A DNA stretch of 64,000 nucleotides from Candidatus Freyarchaeota archaeon (GTDB lineage: Archaea; Asgardarchaeota; Jordiarchaeia; Jordiarchaeales; Jordiarchaeaceae). Location of the stretch: assembly GCA_030587365.1 (NCBI GenBank), contig JAUQZE010000009.1, positions 9,802 to 73,801 on the forward strand, given 5' to 3'. Made by a program: the position numbers and the translations under genes. The notes under the pieces are model-generated. The model made no database searches and was not told the DNA's origin. It saw nothing but the letters and a program-made list of their open reading frames with translations. This document shows positions 26,225-34,722 of this stretch, piece after piece. Numbering within the stretch: position 1 is the stretch's first letter; the number at the start of each line of letters is the position of its first letter.

Positions 26225-27567
26225 CTCTTGACCCTCCTACTTTTTGTTAGAGCAATTGTTTCGGCAACTCTCGCCGCAGCGGCACTAGCTTGGGTAGCAG
26301 ACTCAGCTATACCCCTTGGCCCCCTACAGTAACCACACGTAAAAACACCCTCTAGGGTGGTATCACAAGGTGATGCTACCGGATTTGGGCTCTTAAAGAA
26401 GCCATCCTCGTCCACCTCTAAACCCAGAATTTCAGCTAATTTTTGATTACTGGGGTGAGGCAGAAGAGCGGGGGATAAAACAACCATGTCCACCCTTAGC
26501 TTCTCCGCTCTCCGGATAAGCGTGTTTTCATAGCTAATAATGAGGTCTTTTGTCTTCGGGTCTTCCCAGATTCCTCCAGGGCGGCCCCTGATATACTTCA
26601 CTCCCAAATCGTTTCTGACTTTGTTTAAAAGTTCCTGGTAGCCCTTCCCAAAGACTCGAAGATCAATGTAAAAGACATACACTTCTGTTTCTGGGAGTAA
26701 CATTTTTACTAGGGCGGCGTCCTTCGCCGTGTATAAACAGCACACGCCGGAGCAGAAATTGTTCCCCGTCCTTCTGCTTCTTGATCCCACACACTGAATA
26801 AACGCGATTCTTCTTGGCTTCTTCTGGTCTGAAATCCTAACAACTCTCCCTCCTGTGAGACCGTGGATACTTGTCATTTGTTCGAGGTCTAGGATTGTTA
26901 TGACGTTCTTGTATCTCTTGTATCCGTATTCCCTTATGGCAGCAGGATCATAGAGAGAAAGTCCGGTGGCTAAAACAACGGCGTCGCTTTCAATCCCAAT
27001 CTTCATATCTTCGTCACTGAAATCTATAGCATGGGTAGGGCAGACTTCTGAGCATTTCTTGCAGTTTCCATTCCTGAAATGTACACAGTTCTCTTTATCA
27101 ATAACTGGAATCTGGGGAAACGCTTGTGGCACGGGGAAATAAATAGCCTTTTTCTTTCCCTGAACCATGTTAAACGCGTCAAATACTTCTACAGGACACT
27201 TCTCAGCACAAGCACCGCAACCAGTACACCTGTCTTCATGAACAAATCGAGGCTGCTTCAAAACGCTTAGCACAAAATTTCCAACCGCACCAGAAAAACC
27301 TGTCACATGAGTTTTCGTGAGCAATCTAATATTCGAGTGATTGTGACACTCGACCATTTTGGGTATAACCGGACATATTGAGCAATCCATGGGTACCTCA
27401 AGCTGGCAGGAAGAACAATTTAACTCAATGATACGACCACCAATACTGGGTTTTTCCTCAACCAGATACACCAACATTCCCAATTTAGCTAGTTCCAAAG
27501 CTGCCTGGATGCCGGCTACCCCGCCACCAATAACCGTAACCGAACCAACATTCTCCAATAGAATCAT
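26221..27567 (-). CDS. hdrA: HdrA, first half of another split pair (short form, Cys-rich insert)
   Basis: A 448-residue short HdrA: FAD site VIGGGVAGIQAA, ferredoxin motif CTGCGACAEKCP, a modified second motif (CVHFRNGNCKKCSEVCP, a longer first spacing), and CVGSRS...FCSGVCC. Where paralogues have DCAxCILxPK it has NCSSCQLE followed by MDCSICPVIPK, adding two cysteines near residues 51-54. There is also a CGYCRGP segment near the C-terminus. It follows hdrB copy 4 by 15 bases and overlaps the 566-residue HdrA. Confidence 0.92.
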   Translation of the reverse strand: MILLENVGSVTVIGGGVAGIQAALELAKLGMLVYLVEEKPSIGGRIIELNCSSCQLEVPMDCSICPVIPKMVECHNHSNIRLLTKTHVTGFSGAVGNFVLSVLKQPRFVHEDRCTGCGACAEKCPVEVFDAFNMVQGKKKAIYFPVPQAFPQIPVIDKENCVHFRNGNCKKCSEVCPTHAIDFSDEDMKIGIESDAVVLATGLSLYDPAAIREYGYKRYKNVITILDLEQMTSIHGLTGGRVVRISDQKKPRRIAFIQCVGSRSRRTGNNFCSGVCCLYTAKDAALVKMLLPETEVYVFYIDLRVFGKGYQELLNKVRNDLGVKYIRGRPGGIWEDPKTKDLIISYENTLIRRAEKLRVDMVVLSPALLPHPSNQKLAEILGLEVDEDGFFKSPNPVASPCDTTLEGVFTCGYCRGPRGIAESATQASAAAARVAETIALTKSRRVKR

Positions 27568-27582
27568 TCTCCCCTTTAGAAT

Positions 27583-28473
27583 TCATTTAATCCTCTCGAG
27601 AAGCGGAGTTGGATCTATCTTGTGGAGATCCATACCTAGTTCTTTGGGTTCGATTCCCAGCGAGAGACCCAACAAGTCTGTATAGTGAAGCACAGGCAAA
27701 TTGTATAACTCCCCGGTTCTTCTCTTAAAGAGCAGTTGACCCATCTCAATTTGCAGGAAGCAGTAGGGACACGTCACAATTACACAATCCGCCTCAGCCT
27801 CCCGCGCACTATCCAGAATATCCACACTCAGGCGTAAGGCAGCTTCCTCCGCAACTTCGCCAAAAAAGGATCCGCATCCGATGCAGCAGCCAGCTCTCTC
27901 TCTATGCATAACGCTGGTAGCCCCCGTGACCTTAATAAGTTCATCAAGCTTCACGGGAAACGCCGGGTCATCAAAGGACAGATATTCTCGGGGGCGGATC
28001 AGATGGCAACCATAAAAGGGTGCAGCTCTAATTCCCTTCAGAGTTTTAGTAACATTCTTTTTCAGGGATTCAATACCAATATCCTCGTACAGGACCGTGA
28101 CCGAATGTTTAACGCTTGCCTTGCCTCCATAAGATTTGCCCACAGCGGCTAAAAGCTCATCAACCCGACGCCGCAAATCGCCGTTTTCAGACATGAGTTT
28201 TTTCGCACGCGAAAGATTACCATAACAGCTGACGCAAAGAGTCAAAATATCTCTATTAAACTCATCAGCTACACAGAAATTTCGGGAAGTCAACGCAAGT
28301 CCGGTCACGTAATCAAAAGAATGCACCAAACAGGCAGGCATACAGCAAGTAAAATCCCCTACATCGTGAAGTTCGACATCCAGAGCCTCAAAAACCTTCC
28401 GAGCAGAAACCTCGCAGCTAAATTCTCGCGCAGAAGGCACACACCCCGGAAAAAGTGAATACTCCAGATTCAC
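27583..28473 (-). CDS. hdrB: HdrB (copy 4)
   Basis: A 296-residue CCG-domain protein. Domain 1: FPGC, TCCMPA (Met in place of the Gly of CCG), CVSC. Domain 2: FYGCHLIRP, GCCIGCGS, CPYC. The cysteines needed for two clusters are present, with an extra Cys in the second CCG region. It overlaps its hdrC by 4 bases. It is the most diverged of the four HdrBs in this window, judging by eye. Confidence 0.92.
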   Translation of the reverse strand: MNLEYSLFPGCVPSAREFSCEVSARKVFEALDVELHDVGDFTCCMPACLVHSFDYVTGLALTSRNFCVADEFNRDILTLCVSCYGNLSRAKKLMSENGDLRRRVDELLAAVGKSYGGKASVKHSVTVLYEDIGIESLKKNVTKTLKGIRAAPFYGCHLIRPREYLSFDDPAFPVKLDELIKVTGATSVMHRERAGCCIGCGSFFGEVAEEAALRLSVDILDSAREAEADCVIVTCPYCFLQIEMGQLLFKRRTGELYNLPVLHYTDLLGLSLGIEPKELGMDLHKIDPTPLLERIK

Positions 28474-28967
28474 TCCCTAACCCTCCAGGTTGAGCTTTTT
28501 TCAGTTATAATCTTAATTTCCCTTAATGCCTTCTCTGAAACTGTTTCACCAATCTCCCGCAGTCCGAGCGCCGCTCGTTTCCTGTCCCGCGCCGGCGTGA
28601 CTTCCAGTGTACGGCCGGATCTCAAAATTAGCTTTATCAGGGCTGTGGGTTGCTTGGGAAAATAACCCTTCTCAACAGCGAGATTTCGGGTTAAGAGAAA
28701 AATTTCCGTAGTTTTTAGCTCTTGAGGGCATCTTTCGTAGCATGTGTAGCACCAGGCACACAGCCAGAGTTCATCCTCCGTTAATGTTTTGTTCAGGTCA
28801 AAGAAAATTTTCTGTAATAGCCCTCTAGGATTAAAGTTCTCTGGAACAACCTTCGCTACAGGGCAACTAGCCGTACAAGTACCACACCCATAACAGTAAC
28901 GTAATTTCTCAGCGTTTATCGATCTCTGCAAGAGTTCCTTTGAAATGCTTGCTATTTCCGTCTCCAA
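28470..28967 (-). CDS. hdrC: HdrC (copy 4), first gene of the long hdr operon
   Basis: A 165-residue two-cluster ferredoxin subunit with CYGCGTCTASCP and CAWCYTCYERCP. The start is TTG (28965-28967), supported by GGAGGT 10 bases upstream. From here to 13370 there are 15 genes on one strand with overlaps or gaps of at most 31 bases, so this is the likely head of one 15.6 kb transcript. Confidence 0.93.
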   Translation of the reverse strand: METEIASISKELLQRSINAEKLRYCYGCGTCTASCPVAKVVPENFNPRGLLQKIFFDLNKTLTEDELWLCAWCYTCYERCPQELKTTEIFLLTRNLAVEKGYFPKQPTALIKLILRSGRTLEVTPARDRKRAALGLREIGETVSEKALREIKIITEKSSTWRVRE

Positions 28968-29390
28968 TTAGCCTTTTACCTCCTAAAAAAACGGTCTAAA
29001 AAGGACTGAATTAGAATAAATTAGTTATAATTTCTTTATATGCTTTACTTCCTAGTACTAATAGCGGAATTTTTTTTAAAAAATATTACATTTTTAGGAA
29101 CAAAAATGTTCAAAAATATTCGAAAAAGAAAATATACGAGACGAATGCTTCGGCTCTACTGCGCCTTCAGAAGTGGTTCCAAAAATCTTTCGGTCGATAT
29201 AATGATGCTGTTCAGTAATGCAATTTAGCGTTTTTTGAATGAGCTTTTTAAAATAGATTTCTTTAATTCGGATTTTTTAGGACAGAAAAGTTTTTGTATA
29301 AATAGTATACTTACTCATTATACCATGTATATTTTATAGTATATCCTCGTCTAAAAGTTTTTAAATTGCACGTTTTGGAGGCAAGAAAAA
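28968..29390. promoter_or_regulatory. Divergent intergenic region between the hdr operon and a GNAT gene
   Basis: This AT-rich 423-base interval separates two divergent units. For the plus-strand gene, a TATA-like GTATAAATAG lies at about 29296-29305, and GGAGG sits 12-16 bases before the ATG. For the minus-strand hdr operon, AT-rich TATA-like sequence lies at about 29023-29040. A plus-strand open frame at 29040-29228 has no family likeness and I do not call it. Confidence 0.45.
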
Positions 29391-29876
29391 ATGGGATTAA
29401 CAACCGAAGAAGTTCCTATTCAGGTAGAAAGGGTGACAGAGTACGATTATGATGATGCCACAAAACTAATGCTGTGCCTATGCGAATTCATGGAAACAAA
29501 ATTCTATGAAGAACGCTGGCAAAGCACTTTCGAAAAACACATCCTTGAACCCGAAAATTATGCGGGATTCATTGCAAGGAGAGGAGACACCCCTGTGGGC
29601 ATGGTTTTCGTGGAGGTTAAAGGCAAATCAGGGTTAATAAAAAACGTGTATATTATTCCTGAGGAAAGAAATACTGTAGTTGTCGGACCCGCTAGATTTC
29701 CTAAGACAGAAACACACCTAGGAGAACTTCTCTTGCAAAAAGCCATCGAATTTATACACGAAAAGGGAGGCAAAGAAGCACTAATTAATCTAAAGAAAGG
29801 CGTGAAACCCGCTGAGAAACTATACCAAAGAATGGGATTTACAGAGAAGTACATCGTCCTCTCAAAAAAATTATAG
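29391..29876 (+). CDS. GNAT-family N-acetyltransferase
   Basis: A 161-residue single-domain acetyltransferase, divergent from the hdr operon. Strand 4 (GLIKNVYIIPEERN), a degenerate acetyl-CoA loop followed by LGELLLQKAIEFIHEKGG, and the C-terminal AEKLYQRMGFTEKYIVLSKKL fit the family. The usual Q/R-x-x-G-x-G/A loop is not clear: an insert (TVVVGPARFPKTETH) occupies that place, so cofactor binding may be altered. The substrate is unknown. Confidence 0.78.
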   Translation: MGLTTEEVPIQVERVTEYDYDDATKLMLCLCEFMETKFYEERWQSTFEKHILEPENYAGFIARRGDTPVGMVFVEVKGKSGLIKNVYIIPEERNTVVVGPARFPKTETHLGELLLQKAIEFIHEKGGKEALINLKKGVKPAEKLYQRMGFTEKYIVLSKKL

Positions 29877-29995
29877 AAAAGTAAGAAGCCTCGTTTAATT
29901 ATTAATATCCCCCCAAAAATTTTTACTACAATGATTAAAATCTGCAACTGCTTTTTCTCACTGTATATTGCTAAGTGGTAGTAACAAAATTAAGT

Positions 29996-30366
29996 AGACT
30001 TGGATGTTTCTTAATTGATTAAGAGATGATTAAAATGAAACAATCCAAGTCTGCCAATATTAATGATTGCCGCGCGTTCTCTTTGCTTTTTCGGAAGCGA
30101 CTGGCGGAGATCTCTCCCGCAGACCTTGAAGGATTCTCGGACTACGCCAAAGGAACACGGAAATCATACGCTGCTGGCACCTTAACTCCTAGAAAACATC
30201 CTTGAAGAATACCAGATCTCAAAGAGCAGGTCCTTCACACTAATCCAGAAATTCATTCAAGGAGGACACTTGGCACTGGAGGACAGAAGAGGCAGTCCGC
30301 CCACTGCGCGGAAGCTCGGCAGCTGATACAAGTGACTGGCAAATATTACAAGGAAACATCTAGTCT
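29996..30366. mobile_element. Decayed IS630-like element or MITE with a frameshifted HTH fragment
   Basis: The ends are inverted copies: AGACTTGGATGTTTC at 29996-30010 and GAAACATCTAGTCT at 30353-30366; another copy of the right-end motif (GAAACAATCCAAGTCT) lies at 30037-30052. Inside, 30026-30202 reads as a short open frame ending in TGA, and another frame continues through 30326 with LLENILEEYQISKSRS and ALEDRRGSPPTARK, resembling the N-terminal helix-turn-helix of IS630-type transposases. No catalytic domain remains. The left end abuts TA, the IS630 target. Family assignment is tentative. Confidence 0.5.
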
Positions 30367-30387
30367 GCTTATTTATGTTACAGTACA

Positions 30388-30774
30388 TTACCATTCTGTT
30401 TTCACAGATTTCAAAAGAGAAAGTAGTCTGAGAAAACCTTTGAGTCGTTTTAGAAGTGATAGTAAGTGGCCTTTCAACTTTATCCTTCCACTCATAATGG
30501 TTTTAACGGGATCCACCTCTCCTTGAAGCAGTTTTTTCCAATTTTCCCATGTTGCCTCAAAATTATAATCTCCGACAAATTCTGGTTTAGCAAGGTCAAT
30601 TTCGCCGGGCTTACCATCAACAATACTGAAAGAAATTGGTGTTATATCTGGTTTATCTACGACTCTGTAAGTGTGTATTGTCGTTACTCCTTTAAGCAGT
30701 TTCTGAGCCTCTTCATCTTCTAACCAATGCTTCTTTAACTCCTCAAACCACTCGACTGTACACCACTTTGGCAT
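30388..30774 (-). CDS. SCP2 sterol-carrier-like lipid-binding protein
   Basis: A 128-residue protein fitting the SCP2 domain: VDKPDITPISFSIVDGKPGE, a central ATWENWKKLLQGEVDPVKTIMSGRIKLKG (typical pattern before the hydrophobic tunnel), and a Leu-rich C-terminal helix that ends LLSLLKSVKTEW. SCP2 domains bind fatty acyl chains, acyl-CoAs or sterols. It lies 3 bases downstream of the HdrD-like gene in a FAD-oxidase/HdrD/SCP2 operon, so it may present the substrate to that oxidase (inference). Confidence 0.8.
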   Translation of the reverse strand: MPKWCTVEWFEELKKHWLEDEEAQKLLKGVTTIHTYRVVDKPDITPISFSIVDGKPGEIDLAKPEFVGDYNFEATWENWKKLLQGEVDPVKTIMSGRIKLKGHLLSLLKRLKGFLRLLSLLKSVKTEW

Positions 30775-30777
30775 TTT

Positions 30778-31956
30778 TTACGCCGCCTCCATTGATTTTA
30801 TTACCAATTCTGTTATATCATAAAATTTTAGTTTGCTTCCATTCTTGTTAATGGCGTCTGTGATGTTTGTTTTGCAGGAAGGACAGGCAGAAACGATGGC
30901 TTTTGCTCCGGTTTTTTCGGCTTGTTTTATTTTGACGCCCGCTATTTCTACAGCCATACCTGGATGAACAAGTTTTAATGCGCCTCCACTGCCACAACAC
31001 CACGAATTCTTTTCAGTTGGAAACATTTCAATTAGTTTCAGCTTGGGAATGGCTTTTATTATTTCCCTAGGTACAGAGTAGAGACCGAGATGTCTACCTA
31101 AATGGCAGGGATCATGATAGGTTACCTTTTGGTTTATGCCCTGCTTCAGCTTGATTTTCCCCTCCTTTATGAGTTCATTTATGAGTTCCGTTATGTGTAT
31201 GAGTTTGAATGGAAGCTTCCCCACGAGCTTGGGGTAATCTATCATCATACTTCTATAACAACCCGAACATGCAAAGACAACCCTTTTCGCACCAGCGTCC
31301 TTTAATGCCTTTCCGTTTTTCTCCGCATATTCTTTTGCCAAATTTATGAAACCAGCCGAATTGGCGGGAAAACCGCAGCACACCTCGTTCTCAAGAATCG
31401 AAAAATCTACACCAGCAGCTTTAAGTATATTAGCGCTATTCTTAGCTATCTCTGGTCTTTGATAAGCGGGGGTACAGCCCACGAAGAGTATTGTATCAGA
31501 TTTTCCTGTGGGTATGTCCAAGCCATCTGCCCATTTAAACCTGTCCTTGTGATCCTCACCGGAAGGGTTATTATGATTTTCAATATTCCGAGCCAGATAC
31601 TGATAAGCCTTGGGAGCTAAACCTAAATCGACACAGTCAGCTCTCATGGCTTCTGTTATTTCACCAGGATTGATCAGGGGGAGTCCTGTTCTGGTATCTT
31701 TAGCTCCACACTGCTCCATGCAGCTCCAGCATCCAACACACATGATGAGAACTTCGGCAAGTTCTTTTGAATACTGAAGATCACCTTCTAGAATCCCTCT
31801 TGCTATAGAAACTTTTCCCCTAGGAAAATTGTATTCGAAACCTGAACTAAACTCACCCGTGGGGCACACTCGCTCAATGTAATAATTGTATTTGGTACGA
31901 CACATACCACACCTGGTACATCTCATAACGTTATACATGTATTCATCTACTCTCAT
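30778..31956 (-). CDS. HdrD/GlpC-like Fe-S oxidoreductase (ferredoxin plus two CCG domains)
   Basis: A 392-residue protein with N-terminal cluster motifs and two CCG domains, the layout of HdrD, GlpC and LldE. Cluster motifs: CTRCGMCRTKYNYYIERVCP (a long spacing before the last Cys) and CVGCWSCMEQC (Gly rather than Pro after the last Cys). CCG domains: FVGC, VCCGFPAN, CSGC; then HDPCHLGR, WCCGSGG, CPSC. It takes electrons from the FAD-linked oxidase encoded immediately upstream (4-base overlap) and passes them to a quinone, a disulfide or another carrier. The membrane partner is not visible. Confidence 0.92.
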   Translation of the reverse strand: MRVDEYMYNVMRCTRCGMCRTKYNYYIERVCPTGEFSSGFEYNFPRGKVSIARGILEGDLQYSKELAEVLIMCVGCWSCMEQCGAKDTRTGLPLINPGEITEAMRADCVDLGLAPKAYQYLARNIENHNNPSGEDHKDRFKWADGLDIPTGKSDTILFVGCTPAYQRPEIAKNSANILKAAGVDFSILENEVCCGFPANSAGFINLAKEYAEKNGKALKDAGAKRVVFACSGCYRSMMIDYPKLVGKLPFKLIHITELINELIKEGKIKLKQGINQKVTYHDPCHLGRHLGLYSVPREIIKAIPKLKLIEMFPTEKNSWCCGSGGALKLVHPGMAVEIAGVKIKQAEKTGAKAIVSACPSCKTNITDAINKNGSKLKFYDITELVIKSMEAA

Positions 31957-33422
31957 TTTTTTCCTCCCTCCAATTTGTAGAAGCCCGGATTTAGGATGTT
32001 ATTTGGGTCAAGTGTCTTCTTCAGTGTACGTATAAAATCATGGAATACCGGAGACCAATATGCCGCGGTGGTATCCCAAAGATGGTAACCAGCTCCGACG
32101 CCCAAAAATGCTCCTGATTTCAAAACGCGCTCGCGAAACTCCCTACCTATTTTCAAGACTTTTTTGGTACATTCGGGAATGCTATCATCAAAAAAGATAT
32201 CTGTTGATGCATAGACATAGTTACGCTCGACTGGATTATAGCCATCAAATCTGATACAACCGTACTCATCGAGGCCCTCCTCTTCGTATCTCTTATCTAA
32301 GAACTCCACCATATCCAAAAAGATTCTAGGAAAATCTTCAATGCTGGCAATCCATTCCGTCCAATTCCACATACCCATCGTGATAAAATTGCCGAACTCT
32401 CGAAGTAACTCACCATAAACCTTCGATCGCCCCCAGTAACCTATCGCCGTTTCATTCATTTCCATGGGTCCCGGTTTACCTTCCACTTCTTCAACAAGTT
32501 TTTCTAAGTATTGGAATTTGAGATCCATTTCCTCCTGTGAGTTTCCTTCGATTTTGTATAGTAAACTCCATGCTTCTTCACCACAGAACCTACCTGTTGT
32601 TCTCGGGTGGAATCCAGTTACTGTATAGTATGGAATCGGCTCAATTTTCATTAACCCTTTCTGAACCCTCCATAAATCGTCGAATGAATCGAAGAGGTAG
32701 CTTCCACCTTTGGAAAATTCTAATACTTGTGTAATTTTTAGTGTTGCTTCTGTCTTTATACCAAAGATCCCACTATCCCCGAGGAATATTCCTGTAATAT
32801 CTGGCCCAGCAACATCCCGTGCGAAGGTTTTCTTTGTATGTATCTGTCTTCCAGGTCCTCCTCCGGTCTGAAGGACTCTTCCATCAGGGAGTACCACAGT
32901 TAAACCGAGAATATGATTATTATAAACTCCTGTCGAAAACTTTCTGATCAACCCTCCGCCGTATACACCACTTATGAAACCCCCAAGGGTGACAACGTAA
33001 GAAGGACCAGCTGGGGTTTCTACATGTAGCCCACGCTTCTCTAATTCGGTATCCAATTCATTTATAATAATTCCCGCCTCAGCAGTAACGGTCATACTTT
33101 CTTCGTCTATATCAATTATCTTATTCATTCGAGTCAAATCTACGACAATACTTTTACCGGGCACTCCGGGTGGATTACCATGAATCGAGACACGGCCTCC
33201 ACTCGGAATTAAAGGGGTAAGGGTTTGATTTGCTAGTTTAACAATCTCTGAAACTTCTTCAGTGTTAGCGGGTCGAACAATTATTCCAGGAATCTCTGGT
33301 GGATAAGCACTGGATTCACGAGAATATGCATACACCGCAAAATCTTGGTCTGCAACGTATCTGGAACCAACTATACCTACTAACGAGTCATATAATGGAT
33401 TATGCTCTTTGACCACCCTCAT
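31953..33422 (-). CDS. FAD-linked oxidase (GlcD / D-lactate dehydrogenase family)
   Basis: A 489-residue PCMH-type flavoprotein. The FAD-binding half has PGIIVRPANTEEVSEIVKLA, PLIPSGGRVSIHGNPPG and the GGFISGVYGGGLIRKFSTGVYNNHILG segment; the C-terminal half has the family cap and ends with LKKTLDPNNILNPGFY. It oxidises a 2-hydroxyacid or a related substrate (alkyl-glycerone-phosphate synthase relatives are also possible). It heads an operon with an HdrD-like protein and SCP2. The order FAD-oxidase/HdrD resembles the lactate or glycolate oxidase modules found beside beta-oxidation genes in some archaea. Confidence 0.92.
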   Translation of the reverse strand: MRVVKEHNPLYDSLVGIVGSRYVADQDFAVYAYSRESSAYPPEIPGIIVRPANTEEVSEIVKLANQTLTPLIPSGGRVSIHGNPPGVPGKSIVVDLTRMNKIIDIDEESMTVTAEAGIIINELDTELEKRGLHVETPAGPSYVVTLGGFISGVYGGGLIRKFSTGVYNNHILGLTVVLPDGRVLQTGGGPGRQIHTKKTFARDVAGPDITGIFLGDSGIFGIKTEATLKITQVLEFSKGGSYLFDSFDDLWRVQKGLMKIEPIPYYTVTGFHPRTTGRFCGEEAWSLLYKIEGNSQEEMDLKFQYLEKLVEEVEGKPGPMEMNETAIGYWGRSKVYGELLREFGNFITMGMWNWTEWIASIEDFPRIFLDMVEFLDKRYEEEGLDEYGCIRFDGYNPVERNYVYASTDIFFDDSIPECTKKVLKIGREFRERVLKSGAFLGVGAGYHLWDTTAAYWSPVFHDFIRTLKKTLDPNNILNPGFYKLEGGKK

Positions 33423-33476
33423 AATAACATCTCCCTTCCAAAGCGTAAAAACGCTAACAAGTTATTAATAGAATGA

Positions 33477-33522
33477 TTTCAATATATTTAATTTAAATTA
33501 TATTTGCTTTCAATATATTTAA
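33477..33522. repeat. Two 15-base direct repeats upstream of the FAD-oxidase operon
   Basis: TTTCAATATATTTAA occurs perfectly at 33477-33491 and again at 33508-33522, 31 bases apart centre to centre (about three helical turns), 55-100 bases upstream of the FAD-oxidase ATG. This could be a tandem operator or a doubled TATA/BRE region. The AT richness makes chance possible. Confidence 0.45.
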
Positions 33523-33694
33523 GTTTTATCTCAAAACTCTCTTTAAAAAATAAAAAGAAGATTTAGGAAGGAGCTGAAAAATATGCTATTAGACTAATAG
33601 AACAGAGAATATTGTAAATCCAAGAGTGGTTCAGAGAAGCTGCCGTTGAGGTGGGACTAAACTTCTCTGAAATCCTCATCGCCCTAATGAATGA

Positions 33695-34399
33695 TTAGGT
33701 CATGTAACAATTCGCTATACACTGTGGTTTATCGAATTCTAAGAGTTTATAGTCCCATTCGTATCCTGTAAGTAATTTAAAAAACTGGCATACAACTGAA
33801 CTGTGACCGCATTGCAATCCGCCGACTGGGCGTTTCATCAAGCCCTCATCGAAACACATTCTGCATCCGTCCTTAACGTAACACTCTGGGAAGATTATGT
33901 CTACGCTTCCATCTTCATTCTTCTTATATCCAAATTCGTGGTGAGCAACTCCTACCTCAACCCAAGTCTGGCGATACTTGGATAGAAGATCGTCTAAATT
34001 AACATTCCTCTCTTTAATGTTTGGGCTTTTCGTCATAGTTCTAGAAAAACCTATCGCCCCAGTCTGAGTTCCTGCTCCAGTTTGGCCCTGTAGTTCGTTT
34101 TCAGTCTTGAACTGGGAGTATAGAATTGCGCTGTAGGCGATGGGGTGTTTATCGGATATTGAAATTAGAAAATCTGCCATCTGTTCCAAGGTTTCGATAT
34201 CTTCGGGTGGCTCCTCTCCAATTTTTTGAGCAACAAACCATCGAAAGTTCTTTATTATTTTAGAGCTGAACACGGGCCCATACATTTTTTCTTCTTCTCT
34301 CAGCGAACTTATAGCTAGCTTTGTGAAGGCACTGGGCGGGGGCAGTTTATACGGAGCCTTTTCAAACATTTTAAAATCAGAAAGTTTCAATTCCTTCAC
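33695..34399 (-). CDS. Unknown protein with Cys-rich C-terminus (possibly V4R-like)
   Basis: A 234-residue protein that I do not recognise with certainty. Residues 1-110 are helical. The C-terminal 80 residues carry eight cysteines: FPECYVKDGCRMC, LQCGHSSVVC and KPQCIANC. Their order (a Cys-containing strand, a Cys-x6-Cys loop, then a hydrophobic helix, an E-containing strand and a Cys pair) resembles V4R/4-vinyl-reductase-like small-molecule or metal-binding domains. A central GQTGAGTQTGAIG stretch is Gly/Thr-rich. It lies upstream of the FAD-oxidase operon on the same strand and has its own palindrome-bearing promoter. Confidence 0.7.
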   Translation of the reverse strand: MKELKLSDFKMFEKAPYKLPPPSAFTKLAISSLREEEKMYGPVFSSKIIKNFRWFVAQKIGEEPPEDIETLEQMADFLISISDKHPIAYSAILYSQFKTENELQGQTGAGTQTGAIGFSRTMTKSPNIKERNVNLDDLLSKYRQTWVEVGVAHHEFGYKKNEDGSVDIIFPECYVKDGCRMCFDEGLMKRPVGGLQCGHSSVVCQFFKLLTGYEWDYKLLEFDKPQCIANCYMT

Positions 34400-34443
34400 T
34401 TTCCAACACCTCGCTTGATATAATTCTGGCTATAACATATTTA

Positions 34444-34459
34444 TGACTAAAGTCATAGC
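34444..34459. promoter_or_regulatory. Perfect 7-2-7 palindrome in the promoter of the Cys-rich gene
   Basis: The sequence TATGACTAAAGTCATA has perfect 7-base arms. On the minus strand an AT-rich TATA-like element (ATATATAATTTTTTA) lies just upstream at about 34462-34476, and the gene starts 45 bases downstream at 34399, so the palindrome covers the likely transcription start. That is where an archaeal repressor would bind. The remaining interval up to 34722 has no gene that I can support. Confidence 0.55.
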
Positions 34460-34722
34460 TAAAAAATTATATATTTCACAACATAAAAACATTTTCACCA
34501 ATTGTACATTCTGCCTGCTACAGTTAAAGAGAGTCCTAGACCAAAAGAAAGAAGTCTGATTCAAACTACACGACTTCTACGAACTGTTTGCCGACGCCTA
34601 CACACCAAAAACCTAAATTATCTATTTCTATCCCCAGAAAAACATGTATTAAATGAGCAATTCGAAGAGATTGTCAAGGTCAGTAAGGTGAGGGTTTTAC
34701 ACTCTTACGTCAAAGTTGTAAT

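Noticed and set aside
29040..29228. 62-codon plus-strand frame between the hdr operon and the GNAT gene
   Set aside because: AT-rich sequence with no ribosome site and no resemblance to a known family.
33567..33700. Short plus-strand frame (EWFREAAVEVGLNFSEIL) upstream of the Cys-rich gene
   Set aside because: It is broken by an in-frame TAA, is under 45 codons, and has no ribosome site; possible remnant only.
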